Assembly (NCBI RefSeq): GCF_000346465.2
Contig: NC_034011.1
Location: forward strand, 7,077,714-7,141,713
DNA length: 64,000 nucleotides
From: Prunus persica
Taxonomy: Eukaryota; Streptophyta; Magnoliopsida; Rosales; Rosaceae
Reading direction: 5' to 3'
The notes beneath the pieces were generated by a model, which did no database searches, was not told the origin of the DNA, and was given only the letters and a program-made list of their open reading frames with translations. Within the stretch, counting starts at the first letter, position 1, and the number at the start of each line of letters is the position of its first letter. This document shows, piece after piece, positions 11,201 through 22,031 of the stretch. The translations under genes were made by a program, and so were the position numbers.

Positions 11201-14200
11201 ACTCATGTACTCAGCCTCTGCTGTTGACAGAGCAACACTACTTTGCTTGATTGAAGCCCAAGAAAATGCACCTGACCCCAAGTTGAAAGCATAGCCTGAT
11301 GTGCTCCTCATGTCATCTTCACTTCCACTCCAATCACTATCACAATAGCCTATTAACACTGCTCCTTTTCCCTTATCATAGGCAATTCCATAGTTTATGG
11401 TGCCTTGAACATATCTCAGCACTCTCTTTGCTGTTCCCATGTGCTTCTTGGTTGGATTATGCATGAATCTAGCCAAGAGGCTTGCTGCAAACATGATATC
11501 TGGTCTGGTTGCAGTCAGATATAGCAAGCTTCCCACCATTTGCCTATACAATGTCTCATCTGCTAGTTCACTTCCATCCACTTTTGACAACTTTTCATTC
11601 ACTGCCAAAGGTGTTGCAACAGACTTGCAATCCTTAAGTCCAAATTTGTCAAGTAAAGTCTTTGCATACTTCTTCTGGTGAAGAAAGATGCAAGAATCAG
11701 TTTGTAGGACCCCAAGACCAAGGAAATGATGAAGTAGTCCTAGGTCAGTCATCTCATATTGTCTCATCATATCATCCTTGAATGCAGCCATCATTTCTTT
11801 TGAGCTTCCTGTGTAGATAATATCATCTACATATAGAGACACAATGAGAATACCACTTGTAGACATCTTTGTGTACAAAGTAGCTTCACTTGGACTTCTA
11901 TAAAAACCAGTCTTGATGAAATAGGAATTTATCTCATCATACCAAGCTCTTGGAGCTTGTTTCAAACCATATAGAGCCTTTTTCAGCTTATACACTTTAT
12001 CTTCACTTCCTTGCATCACAAAACCAGATGGTTGATCTACATAAACTTCTTCATTTAGCACTCCATTAAGAAATGCAGACTTTACATCTAGTTGAAACAG
12101 ATTCCAGTTTCTCTGTGCAGCAACAGCCACCAAGGTTCTCACAGTATCAAGTCGAGCCACTGGTGCAAAGGTCTCATTGAAGTCAATTCCAGGCTTTTGA
12201 GAATATCCCTTTGCCACCAGCCGAGCCTTATTCTTCTGCACAGATCCATCTAGGTTCAGTTTAGTCTTATAGATCCATTTGACTCCAATGATTGGTTTAT
12301 CAAATGGTCTATTCACAAGCTCCCATGTATTGTTCTTCTCAATCATGGTGATTTCAGCTTCCATTGCTTTCTTCCAAGAGTCATCCTTTGCTGCCTCTTC
12401 AAAACTTTCTGGTTCTATAATGCACATGTTGCATTTTTCATAAATTTCTGCAATGCTCTTGTACTTGAGAGGAGTGTGATCAACATCCTGTGATCCTGCT
12501 TCCCTTTCTTGGTCACTGATTTCAGTGTTTAAGCTAGGCATCTCATTCACTTCCAATTGTTCTTCAAATTCATAAGAACTCCCTTCTGCTCCTTGTTCTT
12601 CTTCTCTAATTTCAGTGAGCTGAATGTTCACACTAGTCTCCTTCTTTGTATTCCAATCCCAACACTCATTCTCACTAAATATCACATCTCTTGAAATAAT
12701 AACCTTTTCAGTTTCAATATTGTAGAGCCTGTATCCCTTTTCACAGCTGCCATACCCCAAGAAAATACACCTTTTGCTTGCCAAATCTAGCTTCTGTCTT
12801 TGCTGTTTTGGTACATGAGCATAACACAATGAACCAAATACCTTCAGATGCTTAATTCCTGGTTTCCTCCCTCCATAAGCCTCAAATGGTGTCTTTTTGC
12901 TTAAGGCTTTAGTTGGACATCTATTCAAAATGTACACAGATGTGTTGACTGCCTCTGCCCAGAAATCAAGTGGAATTTTCTTTTCCAACATCAAACATTT
13001 GGCCATTTCTACTATAGTTCTATTCTTCCTCTCGGCCACACCATTTTGCTGTGGTGTGTATGGGGTTGTGAGCTGCCTTTCAATGCCTGCATTGTCACAG
13101 AACCTCTCAAACTCCACTGAAGTGTACTCTCCTCCTCTGTCACTTCTCAATTGTTTTAGTTTGTAGCCACTTTGCAATTCCACAGTGGCTTTGAACTTCT
13201 TAAACACACAAAGAGCTTCTGACTTGTGCCTTAAGAAATAGACCCAACACATCCTTGTGCAATCATCAATGAAAGTGAGAAAGAACCTATTTCCAGCTTT
13301 GGTAACTGTCTGCATAGGACCACAGATGTCACTGTGAATAAGTTCTAGTGGGGTTGATGCTCTAGAAATAGCTTCTCTTGGGAATGCTTCTCTACTTTGC
13401 TTGCCTAGAACACACCCCTCACATACCTGTCTATCTTCTTTAATTTCTGGCAGCCCTACTACTATATCTTGCTCTTTCAATAGTTTTAGACTAGTCATAT
13501 TGAGATGTCCAAACCTTTCTATGCCAGAGATCAGTGGAATGGTCTACACTTGCTCTATAAGCAAAGTGCATTTCAGCTTGCAACTTCAAAGGAAAGCTTC
13601 TGTTTCCTTTCATCTGAACCTTTGCCACCAGATTTGTATGAGAGCTGTCATTGTAGATTTCCACCTTGTGATCACCAAATACCAAATAATAGCCATGTTC
13701 TATCATCTGTCCTACACTGAGTAAGTTCTCTTTCAGTCCAGGTACAAGCATTATTTCTTTGATATGTCTCTTGCCTGCTTTGGTTTCAACCACAATAGTG
13801 CCTTTTCCAGTTGCTTCTACAAGCTGTCCAGTTCCCATTTCAACCTTGGCAGTCACTTTTCTGTCAATATCCACCAACAAATCCTCTTTTCCTGTCATGT
13901 GATTGCTACACCCACTGTCCAAATACCAGATCTCTTCATCCCTTGTTACATCAGCACCACTTACATTGCTAGCATAGAACATTGTTGGTGCAGCTTCCAC
14001 TTGAGTAGCATAGTTGATCTGCTGTGGTGTTTTCTTGCTGTAGCAGTCTTTTGCAATGTGACCAAGTTTATCACAGTTATAACACTTTGGCTTGCCCTTG
14101 AATCGACATTCACCAAAATGTAGCTTACCACAGTGTTTGCAGGGAGTTTTAGTGCCTTCACTTGCCTTGTTATCCCACTTCTTGCCTTTGGATTTCCAAT

Positions 14201-16154
14201 TCTTATTCTGCTTGCTGTTCTGTTCTCCATTCTTAGTCTGTTTGGCATCTACACTAAGGCTAGCAAATGCCTTCTCTGTTCTGTTTTCAGAATGCCTATC
14301 TAAACGCAACTCAAAGCTCTTTAGTGAGGCAACAACCTCCTGCACCTCAATCTCATTCAGATCTCTAGAATGTTCAATAACTGAACATATAGAGTCATAG
14401 GTAGATGGCAGACTAATAAGCAGTTTTTGAACAATTCTCTCCCTAGGCAATTCCTCCCCATAACTTCTCATTTGATTAATTAAATCAAATAGTTTAGTAA
14501 CATAGACAGTTAAGGATTCATCATCCTTCATTCTTGTATATTCAAATTCCCTTCTAAGGCCTTGCAATTTAACACTCCTTACCTGCTTATCTCCATGGAA
14601 TTCTTGCTGCAGAATACTCCAGGCACCTTTTGATGTCTCTTCATGAGATATTCGTGGGAATATCTCCTCTGAAACTGCTCCTTGAATCAATCCAAGGGCC
14701 TTGGCATCCTTCATGAGTACCTCAGCAACCATGCCTTTCCCACTTGATTCTTCTGTCTCCTTTTTCTGATCACCAGATTCATCTGACTTTTTCAGATCCA
14801 TACCATCAAGTCCTTTGATCACAAAATCCCACAGTCCATGAGATTTGAAGATGGTCTTCATCCTAATGCTCCAGAAATCGTAGTTCTCACCATTGAAAAT
14901 TGGTGCTCTCAACTCACCACCACTTGATCCAGCCATGTTAGACTTAGATCTGCAGAACTCAAGCTCAGCTGCAGCTTCAATAGCTTAGCACAGAGAAACT
15001 CCCAGTATTACAAGATCAAACCTGGCTCTGAGGCCATGTTAGCATATTCAGAACATTATCATGCATATAGATTCAATCAAAACATGTAATAAATCTCAAT
15101 GAAAATGCAGAGAGCTTTTGAGTAAAGAGAGGTCAGATTTCTGTGTGTGAGAGAGAGAGAGCTTTTAGAAGAATGCTAGCTGTATCAGCCCAGCACCAAA
15201 ACATGTATATATCATGACACTGACAAAAACCGTTAGGGAGGAGATATTCCCTATTACATCACTAAATCTAGTCATTCAATCATTACCCTATAAGATAATG
15301 ACAGGTGGCAAAATGCTATTACATTCTCTGCTGTACACTTGGACTATGATCCAAGGCAGCCTTCCTAACAAGAATAGAACCTTCATATTCTAATTCCATC
15401 ACAGCAGCTACACCTATACACCAACAGTTTTCAGTCCCAAAAAACATGTCTAACTTCACTTTCTGATGAAGATTGCTATGGAAATTGTTGTTTATTTATA
15501 TTTTCTAAATTAGTTTCTGATATTTCATATATGTATACTTTTGGGGATACTTAGTTTTGTGATATATCGTATCCTATTCTGATTCTGAAAAGCTCCTCTT
15601 GATGTTTTAACTACTCCCAGGTTCAATGCGGCTTAGGCCGAACTGGTTATCTCTGGGCACATGAAGCTTATGGTGTATTCCCAGACATAATGACGCTGGC
15701 CAAGCCTCTTGCAGGAGGCCTCCCCATAGGAGCTGTTTTAGTTACAGAAAAAGTCGCTGCTTCAATAAAATATGGAGAACATGGAAGCACATTTGCTGGA
15801 GGGCCGCTTATATGCAATGCCGCCCTTTCTGTTTTGAACAAAATCTCAAAGACCGAGTTTCTATCCGGCGTCTCGAACAAAGGTCAGTACTTCAAAGAAT
15901 TGTTAACAAAGAAGCTGGGAAAAAATCCACACGTGAGAGAAGTACGTGGTTCAGGACTTATCGTTGGTGTAGAGCTAGATGTTTCTGCTTCACCACTCGT
16001 CGATGCCTGTCGAAATTTGGGTCTTCTAATAATAACAGCAGGAAAAGGAAATGTTCTCAGGCTTGTGCCCCCTTTGATTATCTCTAAGCAAGAATTGGAG
16101 TATGCAGCTGAGGTATTGCTTGAATGTTTGCCGGTCCTTGATGGCTCTAATTGA
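8263..16154 (+). CDS. Acetylornithine aminotransferase, plastid (3 coding exons)
   Basis: Exons 8263-8649, 9955-10389 and 15621-16154 join in frame to 451 aa, close to the usual plant length. The enzyme is a PLP-dependent class III aminotransferase that converts N-acetylglutamate semialdehyde and glutamate to N-acetylornithine and 2-oxoglutarate in arginine synthesis. Residues 1-35 are rich in Ala, Arg, Ser and Thr and look like a plastid transit peptide. Visible landmarks are [18 protein letters not shown] (exon 1), [16 protein letters not shown] (about 149-164, phosphate binding), [14 protein letters not shown] (Asp about 273, PLP ring nitrogen) and TLAKPLAGG (Lys about 302, Schiff base). 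No catalytic residue is missing. Intron 1 (1.3 kb) holds a hAT-like element and intron 2 (5.2 kb) a Copia element, without which intron 2 would be about 285 bp. Confidence 0.93.
8759..9761. mobile_element. hAT-like non-autonomous element in intron 1 of the aminotransferase gene
   Basis: About 1.0 kb. The ends are inverted: GGTGTCAAACAGATCGG on the left and the reverse complement GTGTGTCAAACGGGACGG on the right. They are flanked by near-identical 8-mers TGAGTAGA (8751-8758) and AGAGTAGA (9762-9769), matching the 8-bp duplication of hAT elements. The right portion is rich in GGGCTCGGG-type sequence. No transposase reading frame was recognised, so it is probably non-autonomous. Confidence 0.6.
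10480..10484. repeat. 5-bp target-site duplication, left copy (GTTTT)
   Basis: GTTTT directly precedes the left LTR and recurs at 15427-15431 directly after the right LTR. This defines the Copia insertion exactly. Confidence 0.85.
10485..10874 (-). repeat. 3' LTR of the young Copia element
   Basis: 390 bp, TG...CA ends, nearly identical to 15037-15426. It contains a short GA run (about 10599-10610). The stop codon of the polyprotein (10862-10864) lies inside it. Confidence 0.9.
10862..13498 (-). CDS. Copia pol: integrase, reverse transcriptase, RNase H (3' part of polyprotein)
   Basis: 878-residue open frame. In order it shows the GAG-pre-integrase zinc-binding Cys residues (CEGCVLGKQ), the integrase core ([18 protein letters not shown], a DRGGEY motif and later [18 protein letters not shown]), the reverse transcriptase ([42 protein letters not shown]) and the RNase H region ([32 protein letters not shown]). 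Catalytic D-D-E and YVDD residues are all present. The listed start is just the first Met after the frameshift; natural translation would come from the upstream gag frame, so this segment is probably not made normally from this copy. Confidence 0.88.
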   Translation of the reverse strand: MTSLKLLKEQDIVVGLPEIKEDRQVCEGCVLGKQSREAFPREAISRASTPLELIHSDICGPMQTVTKAGNRFFLTFIDDCTRMCWVYFLRHKSEALCVFKKFKATVELQSGYKLKQLRSDRGGEYTSVEFERFCDNAGIERQLTTPYTPQQNGVAERKNRTIVEMAKCLMLEKKIPLDFWAEAVNTSVYILNRCPTKALSKKTPFEAYGGRKPGIKHLKVFGSLCYAHVPKQQRQKLDLASKRCIFLGYGSCEKGYRLYNIETEKVIISRDVIFSENECWDWNTKKETSVNIQLTEIREEEQGAEGSSYEFEEQLEVNEMPSLNTEISDQEREAGSQDVDHTPLKYKSIAEIYEKCNMCIIEPESFEEAAKDDSWKKAMEAEITMIEKNNTWELVNRPFDKPIIGVKWIYKTKLNLDGSVQKNKARLVAKGYSQKPGIDFNETFAPVARLDTVRTLVAVAAQRNWNLFQLDVKSAFLNGVLNEEVYVDQPSGFVMQGSEDKVYKLKKALYGLKQAPRAWYDEINSYFIKTGFYRSPSEATLYTKMSTSGILIVSLYVDDIIYTGSSKEMMAAFKDDMMRQYEMTDLGLLHHFLGLGVLQTDSCIFLHQKKYAKTLLDKFGLKDCKSVATPLAVNEKLSKVDGSELADETLYRQMVGSLLYLTATRPDIMFAASLLARFMHNPTKKHMGTAKRVLRYVQGTINYGIAYDKGKGAVLIGYCDSDWSGSEDDMRSTSGYAFNLGSGAFSWASIKQSSVALSTAEAEYMSAAEATAQAMWLRFVLSDFGEEQVEPTQLLCDNTSAIAISKNPVHHHKTRHINRRFHFIRDALQNGEIDLLYCKTEVQLADIFTKPLARDRFEYLRKALGVISAQHLEGSVGV
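13491..14936 (-). CDS. Copia gag and protease (5' part of polyprotein)
   Basis: 481 residues starting [19 protein letters not shown], a typical plant Copia gag opening. A CCHC zinc knuckle ([14 protein letters not shown]) lies about two-thirds along. The aspartic protease motif [13 protein letters not shown] follows, where the family usually has D-S-G-A/C. The frame ends shortly after LWHRK, inside the GAG-pre-integrase domain, because of a single-base difference in a short A run near 13513-13517; the next frame continues the domain immediately. Confidence 0.87.
   Translation of the reverse strand: MAGSSGGELRAPIFNGENYDFWSIRMKTIFKSHGLWDFVIKGLDGMDLKKSDESGDQKKETEESSGKGMVAEVLMKDAKALGLIQGAVSEEIFPRISHEETSKGAWSILQQEFHGDKQVRSVKLQGLRREFEYTRMKDDESLTVYVTKLFDLINQMRSYGEELPRERIVQKLLISLPSTYDSICSVIEHSRDLNEIEVQEVVASLKSFELRLDRHSENRTEKAFASLSVDAKQTKNGEQNSKQNKNWKSKGKKWDNKASEGTKTPCKHCGKLHFGECRFKGKPKCYNCDKLGHIAKDCYSKKTPQQINYATQVEAAPTMFYASNVSGADVTRDEEIWYLDSGCSNHMTGKEDLLVDIDRKVTAKVEMGTGQLVEATGKGTIVVETKAGKRHIKEIMLVPGLKENLLSVGQMIEHGYYLVFGDHKVEIYNDSSHTNLVAKVQMKGNRSFPLKLQAEMHFAYRASVDHSTDLWHRKVWTSQYD
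15037..15426 (-). repeat. 5' LTR of the young Copia element
   Basis: 390 bp copy, followed at 15427-15431 by the target-site repeat GTTTT. On the minus strand this LTR precedes the primer-binding site and gag. Confidence 0.9.
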
Positions 16155-17005
16155 AGTTCAAGTACCTATAACCATTTAGCTTCATATATTTTTTGGTCGA
16201 AAATTTAGCTTCATATATGACATGTACGTTATTGCTGGGTTTTATGTTAGCTCAGTTTGTGCATGTCTCTGTTTTGCGCAGTCCGATCGTTAAGCTATCA
16301 ATTGCATCTTTATATACATAGAGCTATATGTAATGGTTATGGTGGTAGGTATTCTCATGAGGGTTTACATCTTAGCTGTTAGATTTGATATGGATGGATA
16401 AGATCCATCTCTTTGATTCTTATTTGTGAGAAACTAGTTCATAAGTACATAGTAATTACAAGCATGAACATTGATATGATCAAATAGTCCCATAACACTA
16501 CTAGAAAGACAAACACAACAAGACACAGATGCAGGCCACAACCCTAATTCAGCACATCAGCTCCTCCCTGCACAGGACCTGAAAGTCATCACTTGAGATT
16601 GTAGCTTATTGAGGTGAGTAAAACTCACCCCTTGGCTAGGTTTGAAAATCAGTGGAATTAATAGTAATATTCGTATTGAATATATAGTTTATACATATAC
16701 CAACTGTAAATAACAATGATTGCTTATGATACATAATCAATAATTAACTAAACAAACAGGGGGAGTTTCTATATCCACACGTATGTTGCTACATGATTGT
16801 ATTTCATTAGAACTTCTCTATCCATGCAAGAGGCTTGTAGTTGTTTAAGTAGTTTAGAGTAGTTACCTATATGCATTTGAATTGATGTTGTTCAATCCCC
16901 CTTTCCTTAAAATCGCTTGTATCTCATTTTTTTTTTTTTATTTAAAAAAACTGAATATTTCGCTTGTATCTATAAAAATAAAATAAAAAACAAAGAAAAA
17001 AAATC
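16155..17005. other. Intergenic, no gene recognised
   Basis: Probable 3' UTR of the aminotransferase gene, then AT-rich DNA with T and A homopolymers. No reading frame with recognisable domains. Confidence 0.5.
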
Positions 17006-17132
17006 AGTAGAGTATAGCTCAGTTGATTGAGCTTCCACCTCCACTCATTAATTTGCACAGAGGGTGTAAACCCCCCATGCACCCAATGAATATTTGGGTG
17101 AACCCCTTCCCCCAACCTCTTGTACTGAAAAA
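17006..17132 (+). mobile_element. Possible tRNA-derived SINE
   Basis: TATAGCTCAGTTGATTGAGC at about 17013 matches the box A of tRNA-type promoters well. About 40 bases later GGGTGTAAACCCC gives a weak box-B match. The unit ends TTGTACTGAAAAAAG. Similar A-rich strings ending in ATCA lie on both sides, which may be an imperfect target-site repeat. It is weaker than the other SINEs in the window. Confidence 0.4.
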
Positions 17133-17809
17133 AGAAAAACCAATCACAAGCACACCCCAGTACATGAGAAAGCAAATTTATGCACAGAGGGTGTGGTGAG
17201 GGGCAAGTTAAAAAACAAACAATGGAGAATCCACTCCAACCCTATATTGATGAGTTCTTAAAGTCAACTTTAGAAAATAAGTATGAACATGCATGAAGGA
17301 GCTGAAGTTGGTAATTTGCCACGATCAAAACCTTATTGAAATTAATAATATTAGGCAAAATTTGATCTAGAATTTGGATATCAACATGTATGTAGAAACT
17401 ATCCCAAAATTTCGAGTGAGATGTAACCGAAACATAATTAATGGAACACAAGAGAAGAACAAAACACAAAATGAGAGTGCAAGAGTACCATGGAGGAGAG
17501 AAGCTCTTACAATATCCAAAATTGGTTTTCTCCATCAGCTGCGCACCTATGGACGACAACTCTTTGACATTGTTAAATGGCAATGCATAAGGGAACTAAG
17601 TTAACGTACCTATTTCTATAGGTTCTGGGTTAATTTATTGAGTTTGTGTGTACGTCTCTAATCTATATCTTGCCGGGGGGCCAACGTTGAGTTAAGAGTT
17701 TTCACATCACTTGAATATAATCTCTTTCTTTTTACCATATGCCTCTTGCATGCTCTTACACCCACGTCATTGACATTTTTATTGCTACCCGTACTTACTG
17801 TTTTTGAGT
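17133..17809. other. Intergenic, no gene recognised
   Basis: Contains a second copy of the phrase GCACAGAGGGTGT (also at about 17056), otherwise unremarkable AT-rich DNA. Confidence 0.4.
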
Positions 17810-17814
17810 AATCT

Positions 17815-18016
17815 TGTTGACGTGAGTCTCCTAATTAATTAAGGAGATTTCTATTCTATATAGTTGACAAATCATTGTATAATTATGAGATCCTGTCCTA
17901 ATTGATTACCCTATCTATTTCCTTGTAAAGCACTTATGTAAACTCCTATATATACTTCCTTAGGGAGAAGAATAAAACCTAACTCAAAGTATTCAAACCA
18001 TATTCATATTTTAGCA
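17815..18016 (+). repeat. 5' LTR of the degenerate Copia
   Basis: 202 bp, TGTTGACG...TTTTAGCA. Compared with the right LTR it lacks 31 bp after AAGGAGATTT and has scattered substitutions. Includes a TATATATA promoter-like box. Confidence 0.85.
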
Positions 18017-18299
18017 TGGTATCAGACCAATCGATCCTAGGTTGTCTATAAACCCTTATCTCAAATTTCTCATATTCAAATCCAAAACCCTAAATCAAAT
18101 TCCTCATATTTTTCCCCAAATCCAAATCCCTCAAATCTAAAGTCCTCAAATCCTCTTATCAAAATCCCTAAACACATACCCTCAAATCTTATACACATAC
18201 CTCTCAAATCCAATTCTTACATCAAATTCATACATCAAATTCCTCAAATCAAATTCCTCCAATCACAGTTCCTTATATTCTCATATCACATCTTACTTC

Positions 18300-21200
18300 C
18301 GCTGCATTGTTAGGACCCCTACGATTCTCCCCCTTATTGCAGACTCACAAAAGCATGCGGTCAATCCTGTTGACCCGGCTACCCGAACTCATGCTTATAT
18401 CGCCATCACCAAAGGTTCTACTTTTCATACGTCCTTTCAAAAATCCGCATGGATTATTGACTCCGGTGCTACGGATCACATATCATTTGATCTTGGCCAA
18501 CTTATTAGTCGCAAATCATCCACTCCGTCAGTGGTGTCTAATGCTAATAGTACCCCCTCCCTTGTGGTTGGGGAGGGTTCTCTATCTCTCTCTACTTCCT
18601 TACATCTGGATTCTGTATTACTTGTTCCATCTTTGAACCATAACTTACTATTTGTTGCACAACTTACTACTACTTTGGGGTGTACTGTAACATTTTGGCC
18701 GAATCATTATGTTTTTCAGGACATCCTCATAGGAAAGACGATTGGTTGTGGTACTCGACAGGGCAAACTCTACTACTTGGACTGGGCACCAGATAGTGAG
18801 GTCAAGGTTGGTCAAGCTTTCACAAACAGTGGAACTCGTTCTGAGGGGGAGAGAGACAAAATTTGGTTATGGCATAAACGTCTTGGGCATGCCTCGTTCG
18901 GTTATCTTAAGAAGTTGTTTCCATCATTATTTTTCGCTTTTGATGTTTCTAGCTTCTAGTGTGATACGTGTGAATTGGCTAAGAGCCATCGTGTGCTGTT
19001 CCCATTAAGTTCAAATAAGAGTTTGGTTCCGTTTTCTATCTTGTTCATTTTAATGTTTGGGGACCTGCTAAAATTGCCACTCCGGCAGGGGCGCGATGGT
19101 TTGTGACGTTTATAGATGATTGCACACGCATGACTTGGGTTTCCTTTCTCAAAACTAAAGGGGAAGTCAGTTCCAGATTTCAACATTTTTATCAACTGGT
19201 GGAGACTCAGTTTCATGCCTGAATTTAGGTTCATCATTCTGACAATGACGGAGAATTTCTCAACCATGATCTTAACCAGTTCTTACAAGATCATGGCATT
19301 CATACATCAACGTTTATGCCCTTACACTCCCCTAACAAAATAGAGTGGCTGAAAGAAAGAACAGACAGTTATTAGAAGTCGTTCGTGCCTCTCTCTTTGG
19401 TGCCAATATGCCACGATCTTTTTGGGGCAAAACTGTCGTCTCTGTAGCATACCTTATCAATTGGATTCCCTCTAGTATCCTAAATTTCCAAACACCACTT
19501 CAAACACTTCACCACCATATCCAAACACCTCCCACCCTAATCCTGGAACCTTGGATTTTCAGCTGTGTTGTATTTGTCCACTTACATGATCACCAACAAA
19601 GCAAATTGGATCCCCGAGCCGAAAAGTGTGTTTTCATTGGCTATGCACCTCATCAAAAACGATACTGGTGTTATCATCCTCCTAGTCAGAAGGTCTTTAC
19701 CTCCATAGATGTGTTTCAGGAACATGACATATTTTTCAACAGCCCAGGAGGAGAATCGAGAATCCACCACTGCTCCAATTCTCGATTTTTTTTCCTCAGG
19801 AAGTCACTCAGCATCAAAATTACCCGTCGACAGTGGAAAGCAATCGGTCGCCCCCCTTAGTTCTTCAACTACAGAGAACCTGCTTCAAAACGACCGGTCG
19901 CCAGGGGAAAACTTTCAGTTGTCTCCAGGTTGCCAAAATCAGGATGGGGAAATTGAACCGGTTTATGAGATTTTGCCCGCTTCAGCTCCAATACCGCACT
20001 AATCACCTACTGAGGAAGTCATTCAGGTAAAATTTTCCTGAAACTGATAACACGAATGAAATATCCCATGATGATTTGATTTCAGAAGGCACAGAGCCTA
20101 CATATCAGCTTCCAAAAAGGAAAAACCGTGGCAAACCTCGAGTACAATATGAAGCAGATCTTAAAGCCAAAGGGAAATACCCCATTAATAATTATATATC
20201 TCTCAACAGATTATCAAAGTCACATGTGCACATGTGAAGCAGTTGGCTGACATATTTTTTCCCAAAGTGTAACTGAAGCACTAGAAGACCCAAAATGAAA
20301 AGAAGCTATGAATGAAAAAATGCGAGCTCTCCAAAAGAATCTCACATGGGAACTCGTGCCCTTATCTCATGGAAAAAAGACAGTAGGATGCATGTGGATA
20401 TATACTGTGAAACTCAAAGCAGATGGATCCGTTGAAAGATATAAAGCTAGACTGGTGGCGAAGGCGTACATACAAAGATATGAGATAGACTACGAGGAGA
20501 CCTTTGCCCCAGTAGCCAAGATTAACACTATTAGAGTCCTATTGTCTCTAGTAACAAATCTCGATTGGCCACTACATCAGTTTAATGTCAAAAATGCATT
20601 CTTACATGGAAACTTGGAAGAAGAAGTATATATGAACTTACCCCCAGGATGTAATTCAGCTCCTGACAAGAAAAATCAAATTTGCAATCTCAGAAAGTCA
20701 TTATATGGGTTAAAGCAATCTCCCAATGCATGGTTTGACAGATTTACTAAATCTATAAAGAATTTTGGATATACACGGAGTAATTCAGATCGCACCCTGT
20801 TCTTGAAGCGTGATGAAGGAAAACTTACTGTATTGATTGTTTATGTAGATGACATAATCGTAACTGGAAACGACGTAGAAGAGCAACTGAAGTTGCAAAA
20901 GTATTTGTCTCATGAATTTGAGATAAAGGATTTAGGTGATTTGAAGTACTTACTCAGAATCGAAGTAGCAAGGTCAAAAACTGGTATATTTCTGTCTCAA
21001 ATGAAGTGTGTAATGGATCTACTCACTGAAACAGAAATACTTGGATGTAAGCCTGCTAACACACCTATTGAGATGAATCACAAATTGTGTGAAGACATGG
21101 ACCAAGAACCAACCAATAAGGAACAGTACCAATGCCTTGTTGGAAGATTGATATACCTGGCACACACAAGACTAGATATTGCATATGCTGTGAGTGTGGT

Positions 21201-21785
21201 TAGTCAGTTTATATTTCGCCCAGTGTTGCTCATAGGAATGCAATTGATCGGATCTTAAGATACTTAAAGTCAGCCCCTGGGAAATGATTAATGTTCTCAA
21301 AAATGGAGATCTTGAAGTTGTTAGATATACAGATATTGATTAGGCTAGTTTCATTACAAATAGACGCTCTACTTCTGGTTACTTTACATTAGTAGGAGGT
21401 AACCTAGTCAATTGGCGGAGTAAAAAGCAAAATGTGGTTTCTCGATCTAGTGCAGAAGCAGAGTATCGAGGAATGACTCACAGAGTTTATGAATCAGAAG
21501 ACTCTTGACAGAATTGGGCTTCAAGCCAAAAAAGCCAATGGAGTTGCATTGCGACAACAAGTCAGCTATCGATATTGCCCATAATCTAGTTCAACATGAT
21601 CGAACCAAACATGTTGAGGTGGATAGACATTTTATCAAATAAAAAATTGAGAAGAAGATCATTCACCTACCATTCGTAAAATCAGAAAATCAACTGGCAG
21701 ATATCTTAACAAAACCTGTTTGTGGCAGAGTATTTCATGACTCACTTACCAAGTTGGGCATTGGTGACATATATGCAACAAGTTG
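18300..21785 (+). pseudogene. Broken Copia pol region (protease, integrase, RT, RNase H)
   Basis: Recognisable pieces in several frames: protease AWIIDSGATDHI near 18450; GAG-pre-integrase HKRLGHASFGYL near 18870 and CDTCELAKSHR near 18962; integrase [13 protein letters not shown] near 19110; reverse transcriptase in one open stretch 20308-21258 with FNVKNAFLHG, YGLKQSPNAWF and IVYVDDIIVTG; RNase H pieces near 21410-21740 ([20 protein letters not shown]) in a different frame. In-frame stops near 18957 and in the integrase core show that no polyprotein can be made. Confidence 0.88.
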
Positions 21786-21793
21786 AGGAGGAG

Positions 21794-22026
21794 TGTTGAT
21801 GTGAGTCTCCTAATTAATCAAGGAGATTTATTTCCTTGATTAATTAAGGGATTTAATTTCCTATTCTATGTAGTTGACCAATCATTGTATAATTAGGAGA
21901 TACTATCCTAATTGATTACTGTATCTATTTCCTTGTAAAGCACTCATATAAACTCTTATATATACCTCCTTATGGAGAAGAATAAAACCTAACCCAAAGT
22001 ATTCAAACCATATTCATATTTTAGCA
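21794..22026 (+). repeat. 3' LTR of the degenerate Copia
   Basis: 233 bp, TGTTGATG...TTTTAGCA, followed by the target-site copy AATCT. Confidence 0.85.
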
Positions 22027-22031
22027 AATCT

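Larger units (their letters stand above)
10485..15426 (-). mobile_element. Near-intact Ty1/Copia LTR retrotransposon in intron 2 of the aminotransferase gene
   Basis: 4,942 bp, antisense to the host gene. The two 390-bp LTRs (10485-10874 and 15037-15426) begin TGTTAG and end CCAACA. By eye they differ at one base (AATCTAGCC versus AATCTAGTC), which implies a very recent insertion. Next to the 5' LTR (right side, read on the minus strand) lies TGGCCTCAGAGCCAGG, a primer-binding site related to initiator-Met tRNA. A purine tract (AGAAGGGAG) abuts the 3' LTR. Gene order is gag, protease, integrase, reverse transcriptase, RNase H, which is the Copia order. The only defect noticed is one frameshift near 13515. 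Confidence 0.93.
17815..22026 (+). mobile_element. Degenerate, gag-deleted Copia retrotransposon
   Basis: 4,212 bp, bounded by AATCT on both sides (17810-17814 and 22027-22031). The left LTR is 17815-18016 (202 bp) and the right LTR 21794-22026 (233 bp). Primer-binding site TGGTATCAGA starts at 18017 and a purine tract (GAGGAGGAG) abuts the right LTR. Gag is essentially absent: only about 290 bp of leader separates the primer site from the end of gag and the protease. Pol is broken by several stops and frameshifts. Older than the 10.5-15.4 kb element, judging by LTR differences. Confidence 0.88.

Noticed and set aside
17012..17030. tRNA gene
   Set aside because: Box A is good but the sequence cannot be closed into a tRNA cloverleaf and box B is weak. 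Treated as a possible SINE.
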